Shown: piece by piece, positions 1 through 10,348 of the stretch
How positions within the stretch are numbered: position 1 is the first letter of the stretch
Layout of the letters: every line of letters begins with the position of its first letter
Source: Atlantibacter sp. RC6
GTDB taxonomy: Bacteria > Pseudomonadota > Gammaproteobacteria > Enterobacterales > Enterobacteriaceae
DNA: 64,000 nucleotides
Assembly: GCF_014193285.1 (NCBI RefSeq)
Contig: NZ_JACHZE010000004.1
Span: 372,001 to 436,000, forward strand
Direction of reading: 5' to 3'
The notes under the pieces: model-generated
What the model saw: the letters and a program-made list of their open reading frames with translations, nothing else
Database searches by the model: none
Told to the model about the DNA's origin: nothing
Made by a program: the position numbers and the translations under genes

Positions 1-207
1 GCCCGCAGCCAGTTAATGATCGAGCCGGGCATCGCCTGGGATCTGCTGAGCGAATGGTATGTGGTGATGGGCGAAAAAACCGGCGACAACCGTTACGCCA
101 TGCGCTTTTACGTGCAGAGCGGCATCCGCTGGATATGGTTTGGCGCCGGGATCATGATAGCGGGCGCCCTGCTGGGCTGGTGGCGCGGGAGAAAAGCCTA
201 TGCGTAA
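1..207 (+). CDS. nrfE: NrfE-like cytochrome c haem lyase subunit, C-terminal end only
   Basis: This is the last 68 codons of a gene that enters from the left edge. The visible part has a hydrophobic segment (GIRWIWFGAGIMIAGALLGW) followed by a short basic tail, the usual end of CcmF/NrfE proteins, membrane subunits that help attach haem to apocytochromes in the periplasm. The stop codon overlaps the start of the next gene, which is NrfF-like. No ccmG-type thioredoxin gene lies between them. That order (nrfE directly before nrfF) fits the formate-dependent nitrite reductase operon rather than the general ccm operon. NrfE is preferred over CcmF mainly from this context. Confidence 0.7.
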   Translation, partial: ARSQLMIEPGIAWDLLSEWYVVMGEKTGDNRYAMRFYVQSGIRWIWFGAGIMIAGALLGWWRGRKAYA

Positions 208-1306
208 GCTGATCGTCCTGCTGTGGGTGTTGCTCACGCCGTGGTGCCAGGCGCAACTGGTGGATACCTGGGAATTTCGCAGTCCGGAACAACAGCAGCA
301 GGCGCTGAACGTCGCCGGGCAGCTACGCTGCCCGCAGTGCCAGAACCAGAGCCTGCTGGAATCCAATTCTCCGGTGGCGGTCAGTATGCGCCATGAAGTC
401 TACGCCCTGACCGAAGCGGGCAAATCCGAAGCGGAGATCATGTCCTTTATGACGGCGCGTTACGGGGAGTTTGTTCGCTATAATCCACGGCTACAGCGTG
501 AAACCAGCATTTTGTGGTTTACGCCGCTGGCCCTGCTGCTGGGCATTGGCCTGGCGATGGGGTGGATGCGGCGGCGCGGGGCGCGCAGGCAGGGCGATGT
601 GATCCGCCGCGCCCAGGGCGCAATTGCTCGCCACGCCCAGGCGCAAACTCAGGACGAGGCGTTAAAGCAAGAGCTGGCGCAGGATATTCCCGACACGCCT
701 TCGGATAACTGGCAGCCACAGCGCGCGCTGCCTGCCCGCGCCGTGTGGCTATCGCTTGGCGCGGTACTGCTTATCAGCGGGGGAATGTATGCGTTATCGG
801 GCCGCGCCCCGGCGGTGATGGCCGAACATAAACGGCTGGCCGATCCGCTGCTTAATTTCACCAACCAAGAAATAGTGGAGCAGCAGCTCGCGGCGCTTCA
901 GCAAAAAATTCGCGCCAATCCGCAGGACAGCACGCTGTGGGCAGAGCTGGGCGAATACTATCTTTACCGCAACAGCTACCAGAACGCATACCAGGCGTAT
1001 CAGCGCGCGATGTTATTGCGCGGCGAAAATGCCGAGCTGTGGTCGGCGCTCGCCACGGTGCGTTACTACCAGGCCGGGCAGAAGATGACCGACGAAACCC
1101 GCCAGCTTATCGACAACGCCCTGGCGCTGGACAGCAACGAGGTGACCGCCCGTATGCTGCTGGCGTCCGACGCCTTTCTGCATGCCGATTACGCCGAAGC
1201 CATCAGCCAGTGGCAGCGCCTGCTCGATCTCAACTCGCCGCGCGTTAACCGGGCGAAGCTGATCGAAGCCATCAATATGGCGAAGATGCTGCAAAATCAA
1301 GGCTGA
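200..1306 (+). CDS. nrfF: Fused NrfF-NrfG haem lyase protein (CcmH-like)
   Basis: A 368-residue periplasm-facing protein for haem ligation to nitrite reductase NrfA. Residues 1-18 are a signal peptide ending at WCQA. Residues 19-125 are an NrfF/CcmH domain with the redox motif LRCPQC (Cys44, Cys47) and a membrane helix at about 103-122. A charged linker and a second helix (about 180-200) lead into a TPR domain (about 225-368) that reads like NrfG, for example [11 protein letters not shown] and [13 protein letters not shown]. In E. coli nrfF (127 aa) and nrfG (198 aa) are separate genes. Here they form one open frame, the architecture of the long E. coli CcmH. It overlaps nrfE by eight bases and ends in a tail-to-tail overlap with hypF. 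Confidence 0.85.
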   Translation: MRKLIVLLWVLLTPWCQAQLVDTWEFRSPEQQQQALNVAGQLRCPQCQNQSLLESNSPVAVSMRHEVYALTEAGKSEAEIMSFMTARYGEFVRYNPRLQRETSILWFTPLALLLGIGLAMGWMRRRGARRQGDVIRRAQGAIARHAQAQTQDEALKQELAQDIPDTPSDNWQPQRALPARAVWLSLGAVLLISGGMYALSGRAPAVMAEHKRLADPLLNFTNQEIVEQQLAALQQKIRANPQDSTLWAELGEYYLYRNSYQNAYQAYQRAMLLRGENAELWSALATVRYYQAGQKMTDETRQLIDNALALDSNEVTARMLLASDAFLHADYAEAISQWQRLLDLNSPRVNRAKLIEAINMAKMLQNQG

Positions 1307-3534
1307 TGGCGCAGCCAACGCGCCGCGGCCACCACCACCTGGCCGAATGATACTGCGCCGTCCCCTGCCGGAAGCTGCATCGGGAAGCGCAGATCGAAAT
1401 CCGCCAGATAATGGGTAAAGCGCGCCTTCAGTAGCTGGTTATGCAGCACGCCGCCGGAAAACACGAGGGTGTTAATGCCCCGCAGCCGGGCGTGATGGCG
1501 CGCCATATCCGCGAATCCTTGCGCCAGCGCGTCATGGAACGCATACGCCCGCTCGGCATCTGGCGCTTGCCAGGCCAGCCACTGGCGCCAGAACGTGGCC
1601 ATATCCAGTTCATCATTGATAAACGGCAACGTGACCGGATGCGCGGTATTCACTGCCTGCATCGCCAGCGCCTCCAGCCAACAGGCGGCTTCGCCTTCAT
1701 AGCTTTGCGCGTCCGGCGCCAGGCCCAGCGCGCAGGCCACTGCGTCAAACAGCCGACCGGTCGACGAGGCCAGCGGCGCATTGATTTGCCGCTCAATGGC
1801 GCGCGCCAGCACCTGCCAGCAATGCGCGGTTAATGCCACGGCGTCAGGATACGTTTGCCAGTCCGGCACAAACGCCTGCCACTGGGCCAGCAGATTGCGC
1901 CACGGCTGGCGCGCCGCCAGATCGCCGCCGGGCAGCGCCACCGCCGGTAACCCGCCCAGCCGTTCGCAGCGCACATAATCCACCAGCAGGCATTCGCCGC
2001 CCCACAACTGGTCATCCGCGCCGTAACCGATACCGTCGAGCGTCAGCGCGATCGCCGCGCCGCCGTCCAGCGGCCACTGGTGCTCCGCCAGGCAGGCGGC
2101 GGCGTGGGCGTGGTGATGCAACACCACCTCCGCAGACGGGTCCATTTCGCGGCCCATCTGGCTGCTGATGTAGCCGGGATGCGCATCCACGACGATCCGC
2201 GCCGGGGTAAAGTCATACAGGTCGCGCATAATTTTCAGCGCCAGTTGCCACTGCGCCGGGACGCGCTCTTCGGTGAGATCGCCCAGATGTTGGCTCAGCA
2301 CGGCGCTGTTGCCGCGCAGCAAACAGAAGGTGTTTTTCAGATCCGCGCCCACCGCCAGTATCGGCGGCAGCCCTTCAAAACCCGGCGGCAGCGCAATGGC
2401 GTCGGGCACATAGCCGCGGGCGCGGCGCATCACTTCGCCGCTCTGGCGCACCACGGAATCGTCCATGCGCTGATTAATGTCACGGTTGTGCAGCAGCCAG
2501 CCGTCAGCGATATCCGCCAGTTCATCCAGCGCCTGCTGATTAGTGATGGCAGGCGGTTTGCCGTTCAGATTGCCGGAAGTCATCACCAGCGGCGCGCCAT
2601 ATTCCTGCAATAATAAATGTTGCAGCGGATTAGCAGGCAGCATCACGCCCACTTCGCCGAGGCCGGGGGCGATATAACGGCTCAGGCCGGAAACGATTTG
2701 CGCCTCCACCAGCACCACCGGCGCGGCGGGGGAATGCAACAACGATAGCGCCGCGTCGGGCAGGCCAGCGCCATCCGGCAGCATCACCGCCAGCGGTTTC
2801 ACCGGGCGCTGTTTGCGTTCACGCAGGCGTAATACCGCGCGGTCGCTGCGCGCATCCACCGCCAGGTGCATCCCGCCTAACCCTTTGATGGCCACGATCT
2901 CGCCGCGCCGTAACGCCGCTACAGCAGCATTCAGTGCATCATCACGATGCAGAGTGTGATCGCCCTGCCGCCAGAAAAGCTGCGGGCCGCAAACCGGGCA
3001 GGCCAGCGGCTGGGCGTGGAAACGACGGTCCAGCGGATTACGGTATTCACGCTCACAGTCCAGGCAGAGCGGAAACGCCGCCATCACGGTATACGCCCGG
3101 TCATAAGGCATTGCCTGAATAATGGTGAGCCGGGGGCCGCAGTGGGTGCAGTTGGTGAACGGGTAGCGGTAACGCCGGTTACCGGGTGTGTTGATCTCTT
3201 CCAGGCAAGCCGGACAGGTGGCGGCATCCGGGACGATTTGCGTATCCATCGCGCACTGCTGGCTTTGCACGATGATGAAATCTTGCGGCGCGGCATCCCA
3301 GACCATTTCGCTGCGCGCCACGGAATGAATCGCGGCCAGCGGCGGGCAGTGCGCGTACAGTTGCGCGACAAAATCCCCTTCGCTGCCTGCAATACGCACC
3401 ACCACACCGTTACCGGTATTGCAGACATCACCTTTAAGATCCAACCGCTGCGCCAGTTGCCAGACAAAGGGCCGAAACCCGACGCCCTGGACTTTACCGC
3501 GTATATGCAGTTGAACGCCGGGAGTCTGGGTCAT
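1297..3534 (-). CDS. hypF: Carbamoyltransferase HypF, NiFe hydrogenase maturation
   Basis: HypF uses carbamoyl phosphate and ATP to make the thiocarboxamide that becomes the CN ligands of the NiFe site. The 745 residues show the family order. An acylphosphatase domain ([17 protein letters not shown], residues 11-27) is followed by two zinc fingers, CPAC/CTHC (Cys107, 110, 129, 132) and CLDC/CPVC (157, 160, 179, 182). A YrdC-like nucleotide-binding domain (about 200-380) and a C-terminal Kae1-like domain with [10 protein letters not shown] and [18 protein letters not shown] complete it. Its start overlaps the hypA stop by four bases, so the two are co-transcribed. In E. coli hypF lies far from hyb. 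Here it sits back to back with the hydrogenase 2 operon. Confidence 0.96.
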   Translation of the reverse strand: MTQTPGVQLHIRGKVQGVGFRPFVWQLAQRLDLKGDVCNTGNGVVVRIAGSEGDFVAQLYAHCPPLAAIHSVARSEMVWDAAPQDFIIVQSQQCAMDTQIVPDAATCPACLEEINTPGNRRYRYPFTNCTHCGPRLTIIQAMPYDRAYTVMAAFPLCLDCEREYRNPLDRRFHAQPLACPVCGPQLFWRQGDHTLHRDDALNAAVAALRRGEIVAIKGLGGMHLAVDARSDRAVLRLRERKQRPVKPLAVMLPDGAGLPDAALSLLHSPAAPVVLVEAQIVSGLSRYIAPGLGEVGVMLPANPLQHLLLQEYGAPLVMTSGNLNGKPPAITNQQALDELADIADGWLLHNRDINQRMDDSVVRQSGEVMRRARGYVPDAIALPPGFEGLPPILAVGADLKNTFCLLRGNSAVLSQHLGDLTEERVPAQWQLALKIMRDLYDFTPARIVVDAHPGYISSQMGREMDPSAEVVLHHHAHAAACLAEHQWPLDGGAAIALTLDGIGYGADDQLWGGECLLVDYVRCERLGGLPAVALPGGDLAARQPWRNLLAQWQAFVPDWQTYPDAVALTAHCWQVLARAIERQINAPLASSTGRLFDAVACALGLAPDAQSYEGEAACWLEALAMQAVNTAHPVTLPFINDELDMATFWRQWLAWQAPDAERAYAFHDALAQGFADMARHHARLRGINTLVFSGGVLHNQLLKARFTHYLADFDLRFPMQLPAGDGAVSFGQVVVAAARWLRHQP

Positions 3535-3872
3535 TCGACCTCCATTTCACGTACCCGCATCGCGTTGCCTTTATCAATCTGGATCTCCCGGGAGCCGCAG
3601 TGCGGACAGGGCGAGGCGTGCTGCCCGGTGTTAAACGCGCTGCCACAGGCAAAACACCAGCCTTTCGCCGGCACAATATCAATATGAAACTGCGCTTGTG
3701 CCGCCACGGTTCCCCGGCGCGCCACCTCAAGGCCAAACTGTAATGAGGAAAGCTCGACACATGCCAGCGCGCCGACCTCCAGCCAGACATGGGTAATGCG
3801 CTGGAAATGTCCGGTAGCGGCCTGATCTTCCAGCAACTGAATAACGCCCTGGGCTAACGATAATTCATGCAT
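3531..3872 (-). CDS. hypA: Hydrogenase nickel incorporation protein HypA/HybF
   Basis: A 113-residue nickel chaperone that works with HypB to insert nickel into the large subunit precursor. The N-terminus MHELSL carries the nickel ligand His2, and the zinc-binding loop has CFAC and CPHC (Cys73, 76, 89, 92). In E. coli the hydrogenase-2 copy, hybF, lies between hybE and hybG. That slot is empty here, so this divergent gene probably takes the HybF role, and naming it hybF would be equally defensible. It is the first gene of a hypA-hypF pair, read away from hybO across a 477-base shared upstream region. Confidence 0.92.
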   Translation of the reverse strand: MHELSLAQGVIQLLEDQAATGHFQRITHVWLEVGALACVELSSLQFGLEVARRGTVAAQAQFHIDIVPAKGWCFACGSAFNTGQHASPCPHCGSREIQIDKGNAMRVREMEVE

Positions 3873-4013
3873 ATTTTAAAGTGTGAATTTTAAAATTAAG
3901 AATTTATGTATCTATTGTGGGTGATTAGCGGTTATTTTTCATTGACAGATAACAAGAGAGAATTACTAATTTTCTTACAAATTATTTTAACGACGTGATC
4001 ATCTATCCCCGTG

Positions 4014-4037
4014 ACAACCCGCCCAGCCGCGGGTTGT
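4014..4037. other. Perfect inverted repeat in hypA-hybO intergenic region
   Basis: ACAACCCGC and GCGGGTTGT form a nine-base-pair stem around a six-base loop (CCAGCC). A T/A-rich stretch follows, but there is no clean run of T. It could act as a weak terminator, a boundary between the two divergent promoters, or a binding site for an unknown regulator. Only the symmetry is seen in the sequence. Confidence 0.5.
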
Positions 4038-4200
4038 TAATAATTCTTCTCAATACAGAATCTATTATTTCCACATACCCCTTATGGGTTATATTTCGTG
4101 CAAAATTACCTTTTCTATTATCGGATTTTTCATTTTTAACAACGACTGAAACGTTCAGTCTCACAATATTGTTCATCCCTGAAGCTGAATTAAAGTTTCG

Positions 4201-4214
4201 TTGATAAGTGTCAA
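4201..4214 (+). promoter_or_regulatory. FNR-like binding site upstream of hybO
   Basis: TTGATAAGTGTCAA matches the FNR consensus (TTGAT, four bases, ATCAA) at nine of ten fixed positions. Its centre is about 41-45 bases upstream of the start expected from a TATAGC -10 box at 4241-4246, close to the class II activator position. Hydrogenase 2 is an anaerobic enzyme, so FNR control is plausible, but it is inferred from sequence only. Confidence 0.55.
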
Positions 4215-4349
4215 AAAAATAATTATCAAAAGTTTCACTGTATAGCCCACAACGAAAACAAGGACTTTTTGCTCGTGATACATCACGCCGCAGGGAAATG
4301 GCTTTCCTGCATCCGGGGTGTGCAGAGCAGAGGCTTTCGGGAGAACAGC

Positions 4350-5480
4350 ATGTCCGAAGGACAACAGGCTTTTTATCATAATGGTATTTCACGTCGTGAT
4401 TTCATGACGCTGTGTGCAGCATTGTCGGCAACGATGGGATTAACAGGCACCGCATCCGCAGAGATGGTTGAAGCGATGTCTTCGCCGTCCCGTCCGCCGG
4501 TGGTCTGGATTGGTGCGCAGGAATGTACGGGCTGTACGGAATCACTGTTACGTTCAACACATCCCACGGTAGAAAACCTGGTGCTGGATGTGATTTCCCT
4601 TGAGTACCACGAGGTACTTTCCGCCGCCTTTGGTCATCAGGTGGAAGAAAACAAACACCGCGCCCTGGAACAGTACAAAGGCAAATTTGTGCTGGTGGTG
4701 GATGGGTCGATTCCGCTGAAAGACGGCGGTATTTACTGCATGGTGGCGGGTAAACCTATTGTTGAGCATATCCGTGAAGCGGCGGCCAATGCGGCGGCAG
4801 TGATTGCCATCGGCTCGTGCGCGGCCTGGGGCGGCGTCCCGGCGACGGGCGTGAACCCGACCGGCGCGGTGTCGCTACAGGATGTGATTCCCAACATTCC
4901 GGTCATCAATATTCCCGGCTGCCCGCCGAACCCGCACAACTTCCTGGCGACCGTGGCGCATGTGATCACCTTTAACCGCCCGCCGAAGCTGGATGCCAAA
5001 AACCGTCCGTTGTTCGCCTATGAGCGTTTGATCCACGAGAACTGCGAGCGTCGCCCGCATTTTGACGCCGGGCGTTTTGCCCGTGAGTTCGGCGATGAAG
5101 GCCACCGTCAGGGCTGGTGCCTGTACCATTTAGGCTGTAAAGGGCCGGAAACCTACGGCAACTGCTCAACGCTGGAGTTTTGCGACGTGGGCGGCGGAAT
5201 TTGGCCGGTCGGTATCGGGCACCCCTGCTACGGCTGTAACGAAGAGGGCATTGGCTTTAAGAAAGGCATCTCCCAGCTTGCCGAAGTGCACCAGCCCACG
5301 CCGCGCGCTCAGGTGCCGGAGGTGAATCGCCCGGAAGGCGGCGCGGTTTCGATGAGTGCGGTCGGGCTGCTGGGCGCGGTAGTGGGCACCGTCGGCGGCG
5401 TCAGCGTAATGGCGGTGAAACAGCTTGGCCGTAAAAATCCAGCCGATAAATCCGCTGCGGATCGGGAGGAGAAGCATTGA
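4350..5480 (+). CDS. hybO: Hydrogenase 2 small subunit HybO
   Basis: The electron-transferring small subunit of the periplasm-facing NiFe uptake hydrogenase, carrying the iron-sulfur clusters. The ATG at 4350 is chosen over an upstream TTG (4269). It follows a CGGGAG ribosome site and puts the twin-arginine motif SRRDFM at residues 14-19, as in E. coli HybO. The 376-residue protein has the proximal-cluster motif [17 protein letters not shown] and GCPPNPHN. The medial and distal cluster cysteines lie in [15 protein letters not shown] and [13 protein letters not shown]-terminal hydrophobic segment ([19 protein letters not shown]) anchors it. It is exported by Tat as a complex with HybC. Its end overlaps hybA by four bases. 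Confidence 0.97.
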   Translation: MSEGQQAFYHNGISRRDFMTLCAALSATMGLTGTASAEMVEAMSSPSRPPVVWIGAQECTGCTESLLRSTHPTVENLVLDVISLEYHEVLSAAFGHQVEENKHRALEQYKGKFVLVVDGSIPLKDGGIYCMVAGKPIVEHIREAAANAAAVIAIGSCAAWGGVPATGVNPTGAVSLQDVIPNIPVINIPGCPPNPHNFLATVAHVITFNRPPKLDAKNRPLFAYERLIHENCERRPHFDAGRFAREFGDEGHRQGWCLYHLGCKGPETYGNCSTLEFCDVGGGIWPVGIGHPCYGCNEEGIGFKKGISQLAEVHQPTPRAQVPEVNRPEGGAVSMSAVGLLGAVVGTVGGVSVMAVKQLGRKNPADKSAADREEKH

Positions 5481-6490
5481 ACCGGCGTCACTTCTTTAAG
5501 CTGGCTTCCGGGGGCGCAGTATTAGCAGGGATGGCTCCCGCCGTACAAGCCGCAGCTGAAAATCGGCCACCGATCCCCGGTGCGCTCGGCATGTTGTTTG
5601 ACTCGACCCTGTGCGTGGGTTGCCAGGCCTGCGTCAGCAAATGCCAGCAAATTAACCATCCGCAAACCAACGAATACCGTGGGGATACTTATGCCCACGG
5701 CGATAACACCTGGTCGGTGAACGATAAGCTCAGCCCCTACACTAATAACATCATTCAGATTTGGCGCAGCGGCGATGGCACCCACAAGAATCAGGAAAAA
5801 GACGGTTACGCGTTTATCAAGAAACAGTGCATGCACTGCGTCGACCCGAACTGCGTTTCCGCCTGCCCGGTCTCGGCGCTGACCAAAAACCCGAAAACCG
5901 GCATCGTGCAGTACGACAAAGACGTTTGTACCGGCTGCCGCTACTGCATGGTGGCCTGCCCGTTCAACGTGCCGAAATACGATTACGATCATCCGTTCGG
6001 CTATATCCACAAATGCGAATTGTGCAACCAGAAAGGCGTTGAGCGTCTCGATAAAGGCGGTTTGCCCGGCTGTACCGAAGTCTGCCCCACCGGCGCGGTG
6101 ATTTTCGGCACCCGCGAGGAGCTGATGGCAGAGGCCAAAAAACGTCTTGCCCAGCAGCCCGGCAGCGAGTACCCCTACCCGCGCCAGCGGGTGAACGGCC
6201 AGGATGTGTATCTGCATCCGGTTGCTCATTATCAAAGCCACGTTTACGGCGAAATGGAAGGCGGCGGTACACAAGTGCTGGTGCTTTCTGGTGTGCCATT
6301 TGAGCATTTTGGATTGCCCGCGCTCGATCCGCTGGCGACCGGGGCGCGTTCCGAGCACGTTCAGCATTCGCTCTATAAAGGCATGATTTTGCCGGTGGCG
6401 GCGCTGGCGGGCATCACGTTCCTGGTACGCCGCAACTCCCGTATTCAGGAGCAGCAGGCAGCATCTCATAAGGAGGATAGCCATGAGTAA
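5477..6490 (+). CDS. hybA: Hydrogenase 2 iron-sulfur protein HybA
   Basis: A 337-residue four-cluster ferredoxin-type subunit passing electrons between HybO and the membrane subunit HybB. An RRHFFK motif and a hydrophobic stretch at the N-terminus look like a Tat signal. Cysteine groups for four [4Fe-4S] clusters follow: [37 protein letters not shown] and the pair CELC/CTEVCP. A C-terminal membrane helix ([15 protein letters not shown]) is present, as in E. coli HybA (328 aa). It overlaps hybO by four bases and hybB by eight, so translation is coupled. Confidence 0.96.
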   Translation: MNRRHFFKLASGGAVLAGMAPAVQAAAENRPPIPGALGMLFDSTLCVGCQACVSKCQQINHPQTNEYRGDTYAHGDNTWSVNDKLSPYTNNIIQIWRSGDGTHKNQEKDGYAFIKKQCMHCVDPNCVSACPVSALTKNPKTGIVQYDKDVCTGCRYCMVACPFNVPKYDYDHPFGYIHKCELCNQKGVERLDKGGLPGCTEVCPTGAVIFGTREELMAEAKKRLAQQPGSEYPYPRQRVNGQDVYLHPVAHYQSHVYGEMEGGGTQVLVLSGVPFEHFGLPALDPLATGARSEHVQHSLYKGMILPVAALAGITFLVRRNSRIQEQQAASHKEDSHE

Positions 6491-7658
6491 CCATGCGCTT
6501 CGTCCCCTCGGCGGCAAACTGTTGACCTTCAGTATCAAGATCCTCGCGCCGCTGGTGATTATCTGTTTCCTGCTGGTCGCCAAACGTCTGGTAATGGGGA
6601 TTGGCGATGTCTCCGATCTCAACGGCGGCTACCCGTGGGGCATCTGGATTGCCTTCGACTTGTTGATTGGCACCGGCTTCGCCTGCGGCGGCTGGGCGCT
6701 GGCCTGGGCAGTGTATGTCTTCAACCGCGGCGAGTATCACGACCTGGTCCGTCCGGCGCTGCTGGCGAGTTTGTTCGGTTACTCTATGGGCGGCCTGTCG
6801 ATCACCATCGACCTGGGCCGCTACTGGAATATGCCCAACTTCTTTATGCCCGCGCACTTCAACCCTAACTCGGTGCTGTTTGAAACCGCAGTCTGTATGA
6901 CTATTTATATCGGCGTGATGAGCCTTGAGCTGCTGCCTGCGCTGTTGGAGCGGCTGGGCTGGAAAGTGTCGCTGCGCCGTCTGAATAGCGTCATGTTTTT
7001 CATCATCGGCCTCGGGGCGCTGCTGCCGTCCATGCACCAGTCCTCAATGGGTTCGTTGATGATCGTGGCGGGCTATAAGGTGCATCCGCTGTGGCAAAGC
7101 TACGAGTTGCTGCCGCTGTTCTCGCTGTTAACGGCGTTCATTATGGGCTTTTCAATTGTGATTTTCGAAGGCTCGCTGCTGAAAGCCAGCAATACCGTCA
7201 AACAGGATGAAACGTCGCTGTTCCGTAAGCTCACCAATGTGATCAAAGTATTCCTGTGCCTGTTCCTGGTGCTGCGCATCGGCGAAGTAGTGTGGCACGG
7301 CAAACTGCCGCTGGTATTTGCCGGCGATCGCTACGCCTGGCTGTTTATCGCCGAAATCGTGCTGTTGGCGTTGCCGCTGGTGATGCTGCAAAGCGCGATG
7401 CGCCATAGCGCGCGCGGGCTGTTTATCAGCGCGGTCTGCCTGCTGCTCGGCGCGGCGCTGTGGCGTATGAACTATTCGCTCATCGCTTACGACCCGGGCA
7501 ACGGTTATCACTATTTCCCCACCGCCAGCGAAATCCTGATTTCCATCGGCTTTGTCGCCGTTGAAATCGCCGCCTACATATTACTTACCCGTTTACTGCC
7601 AATTTTACCTGCGCAACAGGCCCGGTCAGAACGCATTAAGGAAGAGATAAAATTATGA
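6483..7658 (+). CDS. hybB: Hydrogenase 2 integral membrane subunit HybB
   Basis: A 391-residue NrfD/PsrC-type membrane protein with about ten hydrophobic segments that connects hydrogen oxidation to the quinone pool. Typical stretches are [20 protein letters not shown] near the N-terminus and [19 protein letters not shown]. Its length is nearly that of E. coli HybB (392). A ribosome site (AAGGAGGAT) precedes the start inside the end of hybA, and the stop overlaps hybC in an ATGA junction. Confidence 0.96.
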   Translation: MSNHALRPLGGKLLTFSIKILAPLVIICFLLVAKRLVMGIGDVSDLNGGYPWGIWIAFDLLIGTGFACGGWALAWAVYVFNRGEYHDLVRPALLASLFGYSMGGLSITIDLGRYWNMPNFFMPAHFNPNSVLFETAVCMTIYIGVMSLELLPALLERLGWKVSLRRLNSVMFFIIGLGALLPSMHQSSMGSLMIVAGYKVHPLWQSYELLPLFSLLTAFIMGFSIVIFEGSLLKASNTVKQDETSLFRKLTNVIKVFLCLFLVLRIGEVVWHGKLPLVFAGDRYAWLFIAEIVLLALPLVMLQSAMRHSARGLFISAVCLLLGAALWRMNYSLIAYDPGNGYHYFPTASEILISIGFVAVEIAAYILLTRLLPILPAQQARSERIKEEIKL

Positions 7659-9355
7659 GTCAACGTATCACTATTGATCCCATTACTCGCATCGAAGGCC
7701 ACTTGCGGATCGACTGTGAAATTGAGCAGGGTAAGGTGGTTAAGGCATGGTCCTCCGGCACTATGTGGCGCGGCATGGAAGAGATTGTTAAAGGCCACGA
7801 TCCGCGTGATGCCTGGATTATCGTGCAGCGTATCTGCGGGGTGTGTACCACTATCCACGCTATCGCCTCGGTGCGTGCGGTGGAAAATGCCCTGAAAATG
7901 GAGATCCCGGTTAACGCCCAGTACATCCGCAACCTGATCCTGGCGGCGCACCAGATCCACGACCATATCGTGCATTTCTATCAGCTTTCCGCGCTCGACT
8001 GGGTGGATATCACCTCGGCGCTGAAGGCCGACCCGGAAAAAGCCGAAGCGATGTTGAAAGGCGTTTCCACCTGGTCGCTGAACAGCGCGGCGGAATTCAC
8101 CAAAGTGAAGCAGAAAATTCAGACGCTGGTGGACAGTGGTCAGTTGGGTATTTTCGCCAACGGTTACTGGGGCCACAGCGAAATGAAGCTGTCGCCGGAA
8201 GTGAACCTGATTGCCGTGGCGCACTATTTACAGGCGCTGGAGTGCCAGCGCGATGCTAACCGCATCGTGGCGATCCTCGGCGGTAAAACGCCGCACATTC
8301 AGAACCTGGCGGTAGGTGGCGTGGCGAACCCGATTAACCTCGACGCGCCGAGTGTGCTGAACCTTGAGCGGCTGATGTACGTGAAGTCGTTTATCGATAA
8401 GCTGGGCGACTTTATCGAGCAGGTTTACAAGCCAGACGCAGTGATTTTTGCCGCCAGCTATCCGCAGTGGCTGCAACTGGGTAAAGCCGCCGATTTCTAC
8501 CTGGCGGTGCCGGATTTGCCGGTTGATCGCAAAGGCGAAACCTTCGCTATCCCGGGCGGCTATATGAAAGGTGCCGATTTCACCACCTTCCGCCCCATCA
8601 CCAGCCATACCGATAAATACCTTATCGATGGCATCGAAGAGAGTGGCAAACACGCCTGGTACAAAGATGACAAGCCACTGAAACCGTGGGAAGGCGAAAC
8701 CAATCCGCAGTACACCGGCTGGCAGGAAGACGGCAAATACTCGTGGGTGAAAGCGCCGACGTTTTACGGCAAACCGGTGGAAGTCGGCCCGCTGGCCTGG
8801 TTGCTGTGCGGCCTGGCGGCGAAACACGAAGGCACCGTCGCCCATTACGAAGGCATGAGCAAGCTGTACCAGACCCTCACCGGCCAGACGCTGACGCCGG
8901 ATCAGCTGCAATCCACCTGGGGCCGTATTCTGGGCCGCGCCGTGCGTACCGGGGTGTTGCAGGATTCGCTGACCCAGCAATATCAACTGCTGATCGACAA
9001 CATTAAGCGCGGCGATGTTGAGACCTTTGTGAAGCCGGAATTCCCGGCGGGCGAAATTCGTGGCGTGGGTTTTGAAGAAGCCTCGCGCGGCATGTTGTCC
9101 CACTGGATTGTGATTAAAGACGGCAAGATCGCCAACTATCAGGCGGTTGTTCCTTCCACCTGGAACGCCGGACCGCGCAACTTTAACGATGAGCCGGGCC
9201 CTTACGAGCGCGCGCTGATCGGCACCACCGTCGCCGACCCGGAAAAACCGCTGGAAGTGGTGCGTACCGTGCACTCCTTCGACCCGTGCATGTCCTGCGC
9301 GGTGCATATGGTGGATCTCACCGGCAAAGAGCTGAGCAAGGTTAAGGTGCTGTAA
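7655..9355 (+). CDS. hybC: Hydrogenase 2 large subunit HybC
   Basis: The 566-residue catalytic subunit holding the NiFe(CN)2CO centre. The four cysteine ligands are visible in RICGVC (Cys61, Cys64) and DPCMSC (Cys545, Cys548). The C-terminal signature DPCMSCAVH ends at His551. The 15-residue tail after it, starting MVDLTGK, is the extension removed by the HybD protease after nickel insertion. It has no export signal of its own and travels with HybO through Tat. It lies between hybB (four-base overlap) and hybD (start overlapping the stop). Confidence 0.98.
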   Translation: MSQRITIDPITRIEGHLRIDCEIEQGKVVKAWSSGTMWRGMEEIVKGHDPRDAWIIVQRICGVCTTIHAIASVRAVENALKMEIPVNAQYIRNLILAAHQIHDHIVHFYQLSALDWVDITSALKADPEKAEAMLKGVSTWSLNSAAEFTKVKQKIQTLVDSGQLGIFANGYWGHSEMKLSPEVNLIAVAHYLQALECQRDANRIVAILGGKTPHIQNLAVGGVANPINLDAPSVLNLERLMYVKSFIDKLGDFIEQVYKPDAVIFAASYPQWLQLGKAADFYLAVPDLPVDRKGETFAIPGGYMKGADFTTFRPITSHTDKYLIDGIEESGKHAWYKDDKPLKPWEGETNPQYTGWQEDGKYSWVKAPTFYGKPVEVGPLAWLLCGLAAKHEGTVAHYEGMSKLYQTLTGQTLTPDQLQSTWGRILGRAVRTGVLQDSLTQQYQLLIDNIKRGDVETFVKPEFPAGEIRGVGFEEASRGMLSHWIVIKDGKIANYQAVVPSTWNAGPRNFNDEPGPYERALIGTTVADPEKPLEVVRTVHSFDPCMSCAVHMVDLTGKELSKVKVL

Positions 9356-9852
9356 TGCGCACACTGGTATTAGGGATTGGGAATCTGCTGCTGAGCGACG
9401 AAGGCATTGGCGTTCGCGCCATTGAAGCCCTCGAAGCGAATTATCAGATCCCCCCTGAGGTCGAGCTGTTTGACGGCGGCACCTCGGGTATGGAGCTGAT
9501 GGAAGCCATGGCGGACCGGGATTTGCTGATCGTGGTGGATGCGGTGCGCAGCAATCACGAGGCGGGCAGCGTGTTTATCCTCGAAGATGACGAGGTGCCC
9601 GCGCTGTTTACCGAGAAACTCTCCCCCCACCAGCTTGGCCTGTGCGATGTGTTGATGGCGCTGAAAATGACCGGGGAGTACCCCCGGAAGTTAATTCTGA
9701 TTGGCATCGAACCGGCGTCTCTGGCGCCGGGCATGACGCTGACCGCCACCGCCCAGCGGGCGCTGGCGGTGGCGCTGCGGGAAGTGCAGCGTCTGCTGGC
9801 GGAACATGGAATGGAAATACAACGGCAGGATGAACCATGCGCGACGAACTGA
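9355..9852 (+). CDS. hybD: Hydrogenase 2 maturation endopeptidase HybD
   Basis: A 165-residue nickel-dependent protease of the HyaD/HybD/HycI family that cleaves the C-terminal tail of the HybC precursor. The family signatures are present: GIGNLLLSDEGIGVRAIE with the metal-binding Glu16, the DGGTSGMEL loop, and His93 in LSPHQLGL. Its start overlaps the hybC stop codon and its 3' end overlaps hybE by 16 bases, so it is made together with its substrate. Confidence 0.96.
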   Translation: MRTLVLGIGNLLLSDEGIGVRAIEALEANYQIPPEVELFDGGTSGMELMEAMADRDLLIVVDAVRSNHEAGSVFILEDDEVPALFTEKLSPHQLGLCDVLMALKMTGEYPRKLILIGIEPASLAPGMTLTATAQRALAVALREVQRLLAEHGMEIQRQDEPCATN

Positions 9853-10325
9853 TCTGGGACGTAGAAGGCTGGCACAGCAGCCCGGCGGCGGCGCTTGAGG
9901 CGCAGTTTAACCGCGTCGCCGAACAACAAATGGCCGCGCTACCGTTTTATCAGGCGCATATGCCGATCAAAGCCTGCGGGTTTCAGCTTTTCGAAGGCCA
10001 GTGGGTCGGTGCGATGTTAACGCCGTGGATGCTGGAGCTGGTGGTGCTGCCTGGCCCGGACCAGCAATGGCCGCGCCGTCAGGTGGGTTCCCGGCTGGCG
10101 CTGACCTTTCCGGCGGGGGATATGGCGTTTCGCGTCGGCGAGTTGACGCCAGCGCTGCATTACGTCGCCTGTTCGCTGATGTCGCCACTCGATCCGCATC
10201 TCAATGCTGAACAAGCCATTACGCTGGCGGAAAACAGCGTCAGTCTGGCACTGTCGTTACCGGTTCGACGCGACGCGCCGGTCAATATGAGCCGTCGGGC
10301 TTTACTGCGCGGTAAAGTCGCCTGA
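9837..10325 (+). CDS. hybE: Hydrogenase 2 assembly chaperone HybE
   Basis: A 162-residue protein of the HybE/HyaE-related rubredoxin-like chaperone family, with the same length as E. coli HybE. In E. coli this protein binds the hydrogenase 2 precursor and delays Tat export until cofactor insertion is done. Recognisable stretches are MPIKACGFQLFEGQWVGAML and LTPWMLELVVLPGPD. It overlaps hybD by 16 bases. The next gene is hybG, 23 bases on. The hybF gene found between them in E. coli is missing. Confidence 0.93.
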   Translation: MRDELIWDVEGWHSSPAAALEAQFNRVAEQQMAALPFYQAHMPIKACGFQLFEGQWVGAMLTPWMLELVVLPGPDQQWPRRQVGSRLALTFPAGDMAFRVGELTPALHYVACSLMSPLDPHLNAEQAITLAENSVSLALSLPVRRDAPVNMSRRALLRGKVA

Positions 10326-10348
10326 GTTAAGTTTTACAGGAGTTGCTT

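Larger units (their letters stand above)
3873..4349. other. Divergent upstream region between hypA and hybO
   Basis: A 477-base AT-rich region with no convincing gene. It contains a hairpin at 4014-4037, an FNR-like site at 4201-4214, and a TATAGC -10 candidate at 4241-4246. A spaced inverted repeat TGATAA/TTATCA (4202-4207, 4223-4228) overlaps the FNR-like site. It must hold the promoters for both hypA-hypF and hybOABCDEG. An open frame on the minus strand here (4003-4392) has no family resemblance and is discounted. Confidence 0.6.

Noticed and set aside
200-1306. Annotating the fused protein as CcmH of the general cytochrome c system
   Set aside because: No ccmG lies between it and the NrfE/CcmF-like gene, and both halves are closer to E. 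coli NrfF ([20 protein letters not shown]) and NrfG than to CcmH.
4003-4392. Minus-strand 129-codon frame between hypA and hybO
   Set aside because: It overlaps the hybO start and the regulatory region, has no good ribosome site, and reads like translated AT-rich promoter DNA.
5522-6622. Long minus-strand open frame across hybA
   Set aside because: It is the shadow of the GC-rich hybA gene; the plus-strand frame has clear ferredoxin motifs and operon overlaps, while the opposite frame has no family resemblance.
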